This document shows, piece after piece, positions 8,240-16,861 of a stretch of 64,000 nucleotides of DNA (positions are counted from its first letter, which is position 1; each line of letters starts with the position of its first letter). Made by a program: the position numbers and the translations under genes. The notes beneath the pieces were generated by a model. It was given only the letters and a program-made list of their open reading frames with translations, was not told the DNA's origin and made no database searches. This stretch comes from Pacificispira spongiicola. GTDB taxonomy: Bacteria > Pseudomonadota > Alphaproteobacteria > UBA8366 > Aestuariispiraceae. The stretch lies in NCBI RefSeq assembly GCF_012926505.1, contig NZ_JABBNT010000005.1:372001-436000 (forward strand), in the 5' to 3' direction.

Positions 8240-8310
8240 CCGCGGGCTTCGACATCCGGCCGTAGAAACGGTCCGCGAAGCCGGCGCGAAACACGGAAAA
8301 GGCAAAGAAA

Positions 8311-10341
8311 ATGTCTCTGTTCTCCGCCCTCAGTGTCGCCGTTACCTCGATCAACGCGCTGAACTCCGCGACGCGTGTCGTTTCCGACAACGTGGCGAAC
8401 GCAACCAACGAAGGTTACAACCGACGCATCGCACAGTTCGAAAACCTGCAATATGGCGGCGTATCGATCAGCGACATCACCCGTGCGACAAATACCGGGT
8501 TGCTCCGCGATTTCTTCCAGCAAACCACGACCGCCCGCGCCGACACCGTGCGCGACGGTTTGTATCAACAGGTTGAACAGCTCTTCGGGACCAGCAACGG
8601 TCAAACGCCGCTGGTGGATGAAATCGAACAGCTCCGCTCCGCATTCAAGGCGTTGGAAGCGTCCCCAGAAAGCGATGCCGCCCAGAACGAGGTTTTGATC
8701 GCCGCGGCCGGGATCGTCGACGAAATCGAACGTCTGTCCGACGGATTGGACCTGATCGAAGATCAAATCCTGCGAAATATCGAAGACGTCGTCACGGAAG
8801 CAAACGACGTCATGCAGGAAATCGACCGCCTGAACGCAAAAATAGTGACAGAAAAGGCGGGCGGACGATCGACATCCAACCTCGAAAACCTGCGCGATTC
8901 GCAAGTCGAAAAGCTGGCGAATATCGCGCAGATCCGCACCTTCGAACGGGACGACGGGTCGCTTGCCGTCTATACGACATCCGGTCTTGTTCTGGTCGAT
9001 GCGGACCCGGAAACCTTCAGTTGGGATTCGGCAACGCGATCCCTCACCCTTTCCGGCTCGACAGCCCCGAATTTGCTAACCAGCGGTCAATTGCCGGATG
9101 GCGAATTGGGCGCCATGGCCAACTTTATCCGCACGGACTCCACCGCGATCGAAAGTTCCGAAAGCGGCATGGGCACCTTGGAAAAGATGCGCAACCAGTT
9201 GGACGACCTGGCCTTCGCTCTGGCGGACGATTCCACGGCGCGCACGTCCGGTACGACCTATGTCGAAGGCAATGACGATCTGACGACCAGCGGCGTTGTC
9301 ACCGCCGGGAACACGCTGACCTTCACGATCGGCGGTACGCTGATGGGTACGGTTACCGTCAATGCTGGCGACAGCATCGATGATGTCGCGACCGCCATCA
9401 ACGGCATCACCAACATGCGGGCGCGTGTCGACGGCAACGGCCATCTTCAGGTTCTTAGCGACGGCGGGGCTTTCACCATCGGCGGGACTGCCGCCGGCGA
9501 ACTGGGCCTGACCACCAGCCAGATCGCCGCCGATGCGGAAGACTCGCTGGCTTACGCCTATGAAAAGGAATTCGCGGCCGGGACTGTTCCGGTCAACGCG
9601 ACGACCGTACTCAGCAGCATCAACGGCATCGCAGTCAACGACTCCTTCACCTTCAACAATGCCAATCTGGGCGGCGCGGTGACCTATACGGTCGGTGCCG
9701 GCGATACGGTTCAGGATATGCTGGACGCCATCAATTCCCAGGACGGCATGTATGCGAAGATCGGCACCGGCGGCGTTATCGAAATCAGCAGCCGCGCCGG
9801 CAGCCTTGCGCTGACCGAAGGCACGAATACGCCGCTGACGGCCCTGGGCTTCACGATCAACGGGACGACCGCCTCCATCAGCGGCACCGCATCGTCGACG
9901 CAGAGCAATTCCTTCTTTGTCGCGGAAGCCGGAACGACACCGCTCGACGTATCGCGAACCAACCTCGCCCTGGCGACATCGCTGAACAACCGGTCGCAAT
10001 CCCTCAAGGTCGAAAACGGAACCGAAATCGTCCAGGCGATGAATTCCAGTTCCCGCAGCCTTGTCGGGTCGGGTCTGACCACGTCCAACACGGACTATAC
10101 CGGCCTTAGCAACGGCATCCTGACGGGCCTGTCGCTGAACGCTTACCGCGCCACGAACAATGCGGAAGAAAGCGAAATTCTACGCGCCGGTTTGGAACAG
10201 TCGCTGCGCGACGACCTAGGCGTCGACATCGACGAGGAATTGGCGAACCTGACCGTGTTGCAGAACGCATATGCCGCGACGGCGCGGGTGATCGATACGA
10301 TCAATCAGATGTTCGTCGCGCTTGAAAACGCCGGACGGTAA
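8311..10341 (+). CDS. flgK: Flagellar hook-associated protein FlgK (HAP1)
   Basis: FlgK is the first hook-filament junction protein. The 676-residue product has the conserved N-terminus (SATRVVSDNVANATNEGYNRR at about residues 20-40), a Thr/Gly/Ala-rich variable central domain (about 310-540), and the C-terminal helix (DEELANLTVLQNAYAATARVIDTINQMF). It is longer than E. coli FlgK (547 residues) because of the central region, as is common in Rhodospirillales. flgL is not adjacent here; it lies at 36403. Confidence 0.95.
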   Translation: MSLFSALSVAVTSINALNSATRVVSDNVANATNEGYNRRIAQFENLQYGGVSISDITRATNTGLLRDFFQQTTTARADTVRDGLYQQVEQLFGTSNGQTPLVDEIEQLRSAFKALEASPESDAAQNEVLIAAAGIVDEIERLSDGLDLIEDQILRNIEDVVTEANDVMQEIDRLNAKIVTEKAGGRSTSNLENLRDSQVEKLANIAQIRTFERDDGSLAVYTTSGLVLVDADPETFSWDSATRSLTLSGSTAPNLLTSGQLPDGELGAMANFIRTDSTAIESSESGMGTLEKMRNQLDDLAFALADDSTARTSGTTYVEGNDDLTTSGVVTAGNTLTFTIGGTLMGTVTVNAGDSIDDVATAINGITNMRARVDGNGHLQVLSDGGAFTIGGTAAGELGLTTSQIAADAEDSLAYAYEKEFAAGTVPVNATTVLSSINGIAVNDSFTFNNANLGGAVTYTVGAGDTVQDMLDAINSQDGMYAKIGTGGVIEISSRAGSLALTEGTNTPLTALGFTINGTTASISGTASSTQSNSFFVAEAGTTPLDVSRTNLALATSLNNRSQSLKVENGTEIVQAMNSSSRSLVGSGLTTSNTDYTGLSNGILTGLSLNAYRATNNAEESEILRAGLEQSLRDDLGVDIDEELANLTVLQNAYAATARVIDTINQMFVALENAGR

Positions 10342-10344
10342 CGG

Positions 10345-11349
10345 ATGGCGAAGCCGTTGAAAGTCGGGGTCATCGGCCTGGGCGTCGGCGAACGGCATAT
10401 CGTCGGTTATCAGGCGATCGACGGGGTAGAGGTCACCGCCTGTTGCGACACCGACCCGGCGAAAATGGCCGCCGTCGCGGAACGCCGGGGCGTCCCCCAT
10501 CTGCACAAGGATTACCGGACGCTGATCGCCGATCCGTCGATCGACGCTGTGTCCATTTGCTCCTACGACGACGCCCATGTGGATCAGGCCGTCGCCGCCT
10601 TCGAGGCGGGCAAGCATGTCTTCTGTGAAAAACCGATCGCGCTGGACCGCGCTGGACTGGATCGTGTTATCCGTGCCTGGTCGGATAGCGGTAAACGTAT
10701 TTCGTCCAATCTGATCCTACGCCAAAGCCCGCGATTCAAGGCGGTGCGCGACATGGTCCGCGCCGGGGAATTCGGGGACCTGCACTATATGGAAGGTGAT
10801 TACATCCACCAGATTCTGTGGAAAATCACCGAAGGCTGGCGCGGCAAGATGGACTTCTATTGCGTCACCTATGGCGGCGGCATCCATTTGATCGACCTGA
10901 TGCGCTGGATCGCGGGGGAAGAGGTTACCGAAGTCACCGCCATGGCCGCGAAAAAGGTTACGCGCGATTCCACCTTTCCATACCCGGACACAATGACCAG
11001 CCTGTTGCGGTTCGACAGCGATCTGATGGCGAAATCGACCACCAGCTTCGCGCCGCAACGTCGCCAGATTCACACATTGAACATCTACGGCACGAAACTG
11101 AGCTTCGAAAACGCGAACGGCCCGGCCCGCCTGTATCGCGGCGATCAGCCGGAAGACGAGGAAGTCTTCGACGTCCCCTACCCCGCCATCGAAAAAGGCG
11201 ATTTGCTGCCGGATTTCATTGATGCGATCCGCGAGGACCGGGAACCGATCGTTGGCGCACGCGACGTTTTCGAGGTCATGAATATCTGCCTGAGCGCTTG
11301 GGAATCCGCGGATAACGGCAAGGCCGTCCCCGTCGCCCGTGTGGTGTAG
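10345..11349 (+). CDS. Gfo/Idh/MocA-family sugar oxidoreductase
   Basis: NAD(P)-dependent sugar dehydrogenase fold, 334 residues. The N-terminal Rossmann motif is GVIGLGVGERH, the family motif CEKPIAL lies at about residues 94-100, and the C-terminal substrate domain holds YGGGIHLIDLMRW with the usual His-Asp. It starts four bases after the flgK stop, so it is almost certainly in the flgI-flgJ-flgN-flgK transcript. With other sugar genes in the window, a role in making a flagellin sugar is plausible. The substrate is unknown. Confidence 0.85.
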   Translation: MAKPLKVGVIGLGVGERHIVGYQAIDGVEVTACCDTDPAKMAAVAERRGVPHLHKDYRTLIADPSIDAVSICSYDDAHVDQAVAAFEAGKHVFCEKPIALDRAGLDRVIRAWSDSGKRISSNLILRQSPRFKAVRDMVRAGEFGDLHYMEGDYIHQILWKITEGWRGKMDFYCVTYGGGIHLIDLMRWIAGEEVTEVTAMAAKKVTRDSTFPYPDTMTSLLRFDSDLMAKSTTSFAPQRRQIHTLNIYGTKLSFENANGPARLYRGDQPEDEEVFDVPYPAIEKGDLLPDFIDAIREDREPIVGARDVFEVMNICLSAWESADNGKAVPVARVV

Positions 11350-11441
11350 GTAACAAAAACTTCATCGCTTCGTTTCCGTTCCGCCACAGAACCGCTTCAT
11401 AGACTGGTTTCCTTCCGATAGATCAGTCTTGGAGCTCTGAC

Positions 11442-13667
11442 ATGCCCTTCCCCACGGTGCGCGGTGCCCGCGCCTTCGCCCTGGCGCTGCTTGGCGCAAC
11501 GATCCTCAGCCCCGCAGGTGCGGCCCTGGCCGACGGTGCCTTCAACCGCATCGCGACCTTCCCGGTCTATGAGACGCTGCCGGACGGCGTGGACCGGAAG
11601 ACGGAAACATCCGCCGAAATCATTTCCGCCAGCAAGGACGGCAATACGCTGATCTTCACCGACAGCCCCTCGAACGCCCTCGTCTTCGTCGATGCTTCCC
11701 AGGCAGATGCGCCGAAATCCCTGGGCCGCGTCGCCCTGGGCGGCGAACCGACCTCCGTTTCCGTGGCTGCCGGTGTCGCCCTGGTCGGCGTGAACACCAG
11801 CAAAAGCTATGTCGAACCGTCGGGGAACCTGTCCGTCGTCACTATCGACGGCCATGAAATCGCCGCCCGTTGCGACGTGAAAGGACAACCGGATTCCGTC
11901 GCGGTCAGCCCGGACGGCAAATACGTCGCCATCGCCATCGAAAACGAACGCGATGAAGACCTGAATGACGGCGTCATCCCGCAGATGCCCGCCGGACACT
12001 TGGCGGTCTTCGACCTCGATGGCAATGGCATGCCGACCAATTGCGACGCCGTGCGCATCGTGGATATGACCGGCCTTGCCGACATCGCGCCCAGCGATCC
12101 AGAACCGGAATTCGTTTCCATCAATGCGGACAATATCGCCGTCGTCACGCTGCAGGAAAACAACCACATCGCCCTGGTGGACCTCGCCGCGGGCAAGGTA
12201 ACCGCGCATTTCTCTGCCGGAACCTCTAGCGCCGACGCCATCCCGACCGAAAAAGCCCGTTCCAGCGACGGAACTGGTTCGATCAAGGATGTTCCGCGCG
12301 AACCGGATGCCGTCGCCTGGATCGATGAAAACCGCTTCGTCACCGCGAATGAAGGCGACTACAAGGGAGGGTCGCGCGGCTTCACCATCTTCGACACGAC
12401 CGGCGCGATCCTGTTCGACAGCGGCGCCGATCTGGAACACATGGCCATGCGGCACGGCCACTATCCGGCCAAACGCGCCCATAAGAAGGGTGCGGAACCG
12501 GAAGGCGTGACCGTCGGTACCTTCGGCGGCGAAACCTATATCTTCGTCAGCGCCGAACGCGCCAATTTCGCCGCCGTCTATCGCGATACCGGCGCGGCGC
12601 CGGAATTCGTTCAATTCTTGCCGACCAACGTCGGCCCGGAAGGCTCGCTGGCCCTGCCCCAGCGTGACCTGTTCGTCGTCGCGAACGAGGTCGACAGCGC
12701 CGAAGACAACGTTCGCGCCGCCGTCGGTCTGTATCGTTTCGGGTCCGATACGCCCGCCTATCCGACGATCCTGTCCGACAAGGATCCCAAGACCGGCGCG
12801 CCGATCGGTTGGGGCGCCCTGTCCGGTATGGCCGCCGATCCGCAATCGCCCGGTAAGGTCTTCGCAGTCAGTGACAGCTTCTATGACGCGGCGCGCATCT
12901 TCACGTTGGATGTGTCGTCCTCCCCGGTTCACATCACATCTTATGTCGATCTGCACGGCGGCACCGCCAAGCATTACGATCTGGAAGGCATCGCCCTGCG
13001 CGACGCGGGCGGGTTCTGGTTGGCCAGTGAAGGCCATCCGAAAAAGGAACTGGCCCATCTGCTGATCCAGGCGGCCGCCGACGGCACGGTCATCCGCGAA
13101 ATCCCGCTGCCGGAAGCCCTGACCGCCCAGGCGGAACGTTTCAGCCTGGAAGGCGTTTCCGAATTCACGGTCGACGGGAAGCCGCGCGTCGTCGTCGCGG
13201 TGCAGCGCGAGTGGGGAGACGATCCGAAGGACCTTACAAAGCTCGGCATTTTCGACCCGGAAGCGGAAGCCTGGACCTTCGTCCGCTATCCGCTGGACGC
13301 GCCGAAGGACGGCGGCTGGGTCGGCCTGTCCGAAATCACCCATCTGGACGGCCAACGCTTCCTGGTCATCGAACGCGACAATAAGGGCGGCCCGGATGCG
13401 GCGATCAAACAACTCGCGCTAATTGATCTGTCCACGGTTACACCGAAACCCTTCGGTGAAGACCTGCCGACCGTCGAAAAGCGCGTCATCATGGACCTGC
13501 TGCCCGCCATGCAGTCCGGCCACGGTTGGACGCCGGATAAGGTGGAAGGTCTTGCCGTCACCGCCGACAACCGCCTGCTGGCCGTAACCGACAATGACGG
13601 CGTCGACGATGCGTCCGGGGAAACGATGTTCCTCGACCTCGGCACCGTCGATACGGCCGGTTGGTAA
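11442..13667 (+). CDS. Secreted beta-propeller protein with esterase-like (phytase-like) domain
   Basis: A 741-residue exported protein. It has a signal peptide (about residues 1-30, cleavage near ALA-DG), an N-terminal beta-propeller-like half with repeated surface strands (DSVAVSPDGKYVAIA, ANEGDYKGGSRGF), and a C-terminal half resembling the esterase-like activity of phytase domain (ALSGMAADPQSPGKVFAVSDS, YDLEGIAL, EGVSEFTVDGKPRVVV). Homologues are periplasmic or extracellular and often tied to phosphate scavenging; the reaction here is not shown. A GGAGC site precedes the ATG and a terminator follows. Confidence 0.75.
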   Translation: MPFPTVRGARAFALALLGATILSPAGAALADGAFNRIATFPVYETLPDGVDRKTETSAEIISASKDGNTLIFTDSPSNALVFVDASQADAPKSLGRVALGGEPTSVSVAAGVALVGVNTSKSYVEPSGNLSVVTIDGHEIAARCDVKGQPDSVAVSPDGKYVAIAIENERDEDLNDGVIPQMPAGHLAVFDLDGNGMPTNCDAVRIVDMTGLADIAPSDPEPEFVSINADNIAVVTLQENNHIALVDLAAGKVTAHFSAGTSSADAIPTEKARSSDGTGSIKDVPREPDAVAWIDENRFVTANEGDYKGGSRGFTIFDTTGAILFDSGADLEHMAMRHGHYPAKRAHKKGAEPEGVTVGTFGGETYIFVSAERANFAAVYRDTGAAPEFVQFLPTNVGPEGSLALPQRDLFVVANEVDSAEDNVRAAVGLYRFGSDTPAYPTILSDKDPKTGAPIGWGALSGMAADPQSPGKVFAVSDSFYDAARIFTLDVSSSPVHITSYVDLHGGTAKHYDLEGIALRDAGGFWLASEGHPKKELAHLLIQAAADGTVIREIPLPEALTAQAERFSLEGVSEFTVDGKPRVVVAVQREWGDDPKDLTKLGIFDPEAEAWTFVRYPLDAPKDGGWVGLSEITHLDGQRFLVIERDNKGGPDAAIKQLALIDLSTVTPKPFGEDLPTVEKRVIMDLLPAMQSGHGWTPDKVEGLAVTADNRLLAVTDNDGVDDASGETMFLDLGTVDTAGW

Positions 13668-13684
13668 AACGCCTCATACGGCGG

Positions 13685-13717
13685 AAAGGCCCCTCACCTC
13701 GGTGGGGGGCCTTTTCG
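13685..13717 (+). terminator. Rho-independent terminator after the phytase-like gene
   Basis: An AAAGGCCCC / GGGGCCTTTT hairpin with a T tract on the plus strand lies in the short gap before the convergent cupin gene. It may act weakly in both directions. Confidence 0.8.
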
Positions 13718-13719
13718 TA

Positions 13720-14361
13720 TTAGGTCTTCGCAAAGGTCATCTTGTTGTTCACCAGCGTTTCCGCCGTCCCGACCCAGGCCCAGGCCAGCAGGCTGGGTTC
13801 ACGGTCCGGCGTCGTGATCCGGTGGCTATGCCCCGCCTGATTGAAGATCAGCGATCCCGGCGCATAGACACCGACATCGTTTTCCGACACGTTGCCGCTG
13901 ACGCAGTAATAGCTTTCGGTGATGCCCTTATGGCTGTGTGCCGGATAGGTCGTTTTCGGACCGAACAGCACGAATCCCAGAATGATCCGGTCGCTGAAAA
14001 TCGGGCCGCGCGGCCCCATGATTTCCGTGAAACCGTATTTCTGCGTCAGGCCCTTCGGCACCTTTTCATAACCGTATTGCCAACGCAGATGATCGCGCAC
14101 GGCGTCCAGGGATCGCGCCAGTTTTGCCGTTCTATGGCCCGTTGCGTTGCTCAGGGCACGGCTCAGATGGTCGCAAACGGGCAGTGCAACGGCCTCTTCC
14201 TCAACTATGGTCGGGTCGTCCTCGAACACCTTGCCAAGGAGACGGCGGACCTCCGCCAGATGAGATCGTATTTTCGAACTGCCGCCCGCCGATCCGGTTT
14301 GGTAAAGTTCGTAAAAGTCGCGGACGAGGTATTGCCAGTCAGGTTGTGTTGAAAGACGCAT
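13720..14361 (-). CDS. DMSP-lyase-like cupin (DddL/DddQ type)
   Basis: A 213-residue protein with an N-terminal helical region and a C-terminal cupin (about residues 110-205). It carries LRWQYGY near residue 91 and MGPRGPIFSD, LGFVLFGPKTTYPAHSHKG, TESYYCVSG and PGSLIFNQAGHSHRI. The two His of AHSH, the following Glu and Tyr, and the later His match the metal site of bacterial dimethylsulfoniopropionate (DMSP) lyases, which cleave DMSP to dimethyl sulfide and acrylate. Related cupins with other substrates exist, so the substrate is inferred. It stands alone and convergent to its neighbour. Confidence 0.7.
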   Translation of the reverse strand: MRLSTQPDWQYLVRDFYELYQTGSAGGSSKIRSHLAEVRRLLGKVFEDDPTIVEEEAVALPVCDHLSRALSNATGHRTAKLARSLDAVRDHLRWQYGYEKVPKGLTQKYGFTEIMGPRGPIFSDRIILGFVLFGPKTTYPAHSHKGITESYYCVSGNVSENDVGVYAPGSLIFNQAGHSHRITTPDREPSLLAWAWVGTAETLVNNKMTFAKT

Positions 14362-14478
14362 ATCCCTGCCCTTGTTATTGTGCGGTGCAACAATCAGACA
14401 TCAGTTAGCATGATGATGCCACACCGCGACTTTCAAATTGGAGAACAAAGATTTCCCGGTAACGACATCCGCAAAAGC

Positions 14479-14494
14479 TGGCGTAAAACTTGCT
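14479..14494 (+). promoter_or_regulatory. Sigma-54 (-24/-12) promoter of the sugar aminotransferase operon
   Basis: TGGCGTA-AAAC-TTGCT keeps GG and GC ten bases apart and a perfect TTGCT -12 half; the -24 half deviates at two positions. The start codon is about 60 bases downstream. This suggests that nucleotide-sugar synthesis is co-regulated with late flagellar genes. Confidence 0.68.
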
Positions 14495-14524
14495 TAGGAA
14501 AAGCAGTGCTATGCTATTGTAACT

Positions 14525-14539
14525 AAGAGATCATCTCTT
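14525..14539. repeat. 15-base palindrome in the leader of the sugar operon
   Basis: AAGAGAT-C-ATCTCTT is a perfect inverted repeat between the predicted sigma-54 start site (about 14505) and the ribosome-binding site GGAAGG. It could be an operator or a small leader hairpin. Confidence 0.45.
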
Positions 14540-14555
14540 TCCGGAAGGTTCGCGA

Positions 14556-15707
14556 ATGTCCGATACCCCGATCCCCTTCGGCAAGCCGCAACTGGACGAC
14601 GCGGCCTTCGACGCCGTCCGCGCCGTGCTGGAAAGCGGCATGCTGGTCCACGGCACCGTCACCCCGGCTTTCGAGGACGCCTTTGCCGCCCGTATCGGCG
14701 CAAAGGAAGCGGTGGCCGTGTCCAGTTGCACCGCCGGCCTGCATCTAACGCTGTTCGTGCGGGGGATCGGCCCCGGCGACCGGGTTGCGGTTCCGGCCAT
14801 GACCCATGTCGCAACGGCCCATTCCGTCGAACTGCAGGGTGCGGAGCCGGTTTTCATCGATGTCGATCCGGCGACCGGCAATATGGACCCGGCGAAGCTG
14901 GAAGCGGTCGACGGGCCGCTGGCCGCGATCATGCCCGTCCATTATCTGGGCCTGCCCTGCGACATGGACCGGATCAACGCGGTCGCGGAGGCGAAAGGCG
15001 CCTTCGTCCTGGAAGACTGCGCGCTGGCCGTCGATTCAAAATGGGGCGACGACAAGGCCGGAACCTTGGGGCTGGCCGGTAGCTTTTCCTTCTATCCGGT
15101 GAAGCATATGACCTCCATCGAAGGCGGCATGGTGACCACCAACGATTCCGACCTTGCAACGGAACTGCGCCGCCGCCGGGCCTTCGGCTATAACCGGGCG
15201 CTGGGGGAACGGGCGCGTCCCGGCATTTACGATGTCGATGCGCTGGGCATGAATTACCGGATGAGCGAAGTCGAAGCGGCCGTCGGCCTGTCGCAGATGA
15301 ACCGGTTGGACGACTTTATGGCCGCGCGGTCGGCAAACGACGCGACATTGCGGGCGATCCTTTCGGAAATCGATGGGTTGACCGTCTTCCCCGATCGCAT
15401 CGGCAAGGCCCTGTCTTCCCATTATTGCCTGAACGCCGTTTTGCCGCTCGACGGATCCGTATCCCGCGACAAGGTTGTCGATGGGCTGAAAGACAGAGGG
15501 ATCGGGTCGTCGGTGCACTATCCGGGGCCGGTACCGTTGTTTACTTATTATCAAGGAAAATACGGGTATAAGGCAGGTGACTTCCCGGTTGCCGAATGGC
15601 TGGCCGAACAGACCATCTCCCTTCCCGTCGGGCCGCATCTGGGACCGGATGGGGCGAAAAGAGTGGGCGAGGCCTTCCGGGAAGCCTATAACAGCGCTAT
15701 CGCGTGA
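14556..15707 (+). CDS. DegT/DnrJ/EryC1-family PLP sugar aminotransferase
   Basis: A pyridoxal-phosphate aminotransferase that adds an amino group to a keto nucleotide sugar, 383 residues. It begins MSDTPIPFGKPQLDD as in the family, has the cofactor-binding stretch VAVSSCTAGLHLTL, the Asp of LEDCALAVDS, and the Schiff-base lysine in FYPVKHMTSIEGG. The C-terminal YPGPVPLFTYY and LPVGPHLG are also typical. It is first of three sugar genes (aminotransferase, epimerase, cytidylyltransferase), consistent with making a 4-amino-deoxy intermediate for the flagellin glycan; the exact sugar is unknown. Confidence 0.9.
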   Translation: MSDTPIPFGKPQLDDAAFDAVRAVLESGMLVHGTVTPAFEDAFAARIGAKEAVAVSSCTAGLHLTLFVRGIGPGDRVAVPAMTHVATAHSVELQGAEPVFIDVDPATGNMDPAKLEAVDGPLAAIMPVHYLGLPCDMDRINAVAEAKGAFVLEDCALAVDSKWGDDKAGTLGLAGSFSFYPVKHMTSIEGGMVTTNDSDLATELRRRRAFGYNRALGERARPGIYDVDALGMNYRMSEVEAAVGLSQMNRLDDFMAARSANDATLRAILSEIDGLTVFPDRIGKALSSHYCLNAVLPLDGSVSRDKVVDGLKDRGIGSSVHYPGPVPLFTYYQGKYGYKAGDFPVAEWLAEQTISLPVGPHLGPDGAKRVGEAFREAYNSAIA

Positions 15708-15780
15708 CAACCCGGCAGAAAGCCGCGGGACCACGCGGTGACATGTGCCGTCAGCGGAAAGACCAGAAGGAGGAACCGCG

Positions 15781-16860
15781 ATGAGTTCGATACCTTACGA
15801 CACGCTTCGCCCGAAATTGACGGACCAGCGCATTTTACTGGTCGGCGGCGCGGGCTTTATCGGCCACAATCTCGCGCTCGAACTCGCCCGCATGGGGGCG
15901 ACAGTCGGGATTTGCGACAACCTGATGGTCAACAGCCTGATCGAAAATTGTTACGATCCGAAACGGACGGGCGTGCAGCGGGTCGCCTATCAGAACTTCC
16001 TGCTAGACCGCTTCCTGATGTTGCGCGAATCCGGCGTCGAACTGATGAACTGCGACGCGCGGCTGCTGGCCGATCTGGGTCGCGTGTTCGAATCCTTCCA
16101 GCCGACAAAGGTCGTCCAAATGGCGGCCATCGCCAGCGCCGTCGACGCGAAGGCGGAACCAGGCCTTGCCTTCGACCTACAGCTCATCACGCTCCGCAAT
16201 GTTTTGGAACTGGTGCGCCCGAAGGTGAAGGACATCAACCAAGTGATGTTCATGTCCTCGTCCACCGTCTATGGCGATTTCGAGGGCGACAGTGTCGATG
16301 AGACGACCTTCCCCCGCCCTGAAGGCATCTATGCCAACGCGAAGTTCATGGGCGAACGTCTGGTCCGGACGTATCGCACCCAGTACGGTCTGGGCACCAC
16401 GGTTATCCGTCCGTCCGCGCTGTATGGCGAACGTTGCATTTCGCGCCGGGTCAGCCAGATCTTCATCGAAAACGCGCTGACCGGAAAGCCGCTGCTGCTG
16501 GAAGGCGGCGGCGACGGCAGGCTGGACTTCACCTACATCAACGACTTGGTTCAGGGCATGGTCCGTGCCTTGGCCCTGCATCGCGGTCACGACGACAGTT
16601 CGACCTTCAACATCACCTTCGGCAATGCCCGCACCATCGCGGACCTCGCCGCCGTGGTGAAATCGGTCGTGCCGGAAACGATCCTGGAAGAACGCCCGCG
16701 CGCCGTCGACAAACCGATCCGCGGCACTCTGTCCATCGACCGGGCACGCGAAAAGCTGGGCTTCGAGCCGACCTGGACGCTGGAAACCGGCTATAAGCAA
16801 TACTGCGAGTGGTATGCGGAACAATGGCGCCGCGCGCAGCATCAGGTGGAAGCGAACTGA
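15781..16860 (+). CDS. NAD-dependent epimerase/dehydratase (nucleotide sugar)
   Basis: Short-chain dehydrogenase-type nucleotide-sugar enzyme, 359 residues. The NAD-binding GGAGFIGHN lies at about residues 22-30, the catalytic SSSTVYGD and YANAK (YxxxK) follow, and RPSALYGERC marks the substrate domain. The ATG at 15781 follows AGGAGG and directly precedes the conserved domain. It lies between the aminotransferase and the cytidylyltransferase, with a one-base gap to the latter. 4-epimerase and 4,6-dehydratase activities cannot be separated by eye. Confidence 0.88.
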   Translation: MSSIPYDTLRPKLTDQRILLVGGAGFIGHNLALELARMGATVGICDNLMVNSLIENCYDPKRTGVQRVAYQNFLLDRFLMLRESGVELMNCDARLLADLGRVFESFQPTKVVQMAAIASAVDAKAEPGLAFDLQLITLRNVLELVRPKVKDINQVMFMSSSTVYGDFEGDSVDETTFPRPEGIYANAKFMGERLVRTYRTQYGLGTTVIRPSALYGERCISRRVSQIFIENALTGKPLLLEGGGDGRLDFTYINDLVQGMVRALALHRGHDDSSTFNITFGNARTIADLAAVVKSVVPETILEERPRAVDKPIRGTLSIDRAREKLGFEPTWTLETGYKQYCEWYAEQWRRAQHQVEAN

Positions 16861-16861
16861 G

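Noticed and set aside
11350-11441. Pho box before the phytase-like gene
   Set aside because: Two loose CTTCAT stretches are present but they do not fit the repeat length or consensus of a Pho box.
11397-13412. Long open frame on the minus strand opposite the phytase-like gene
   Set aside because: It mirrors the codon pattern of the plus-strand gene, has no family signature and no ribosome-binding site. It is an effect of GC-rich codon use.
14395-14440. Minus-strand TGGCATC...TGC before the cupin gene as a sigma-54 promoter
   Set aside because: GG and GC are nine rather than ten bases apart, a spacing sigma-54 does not accept.
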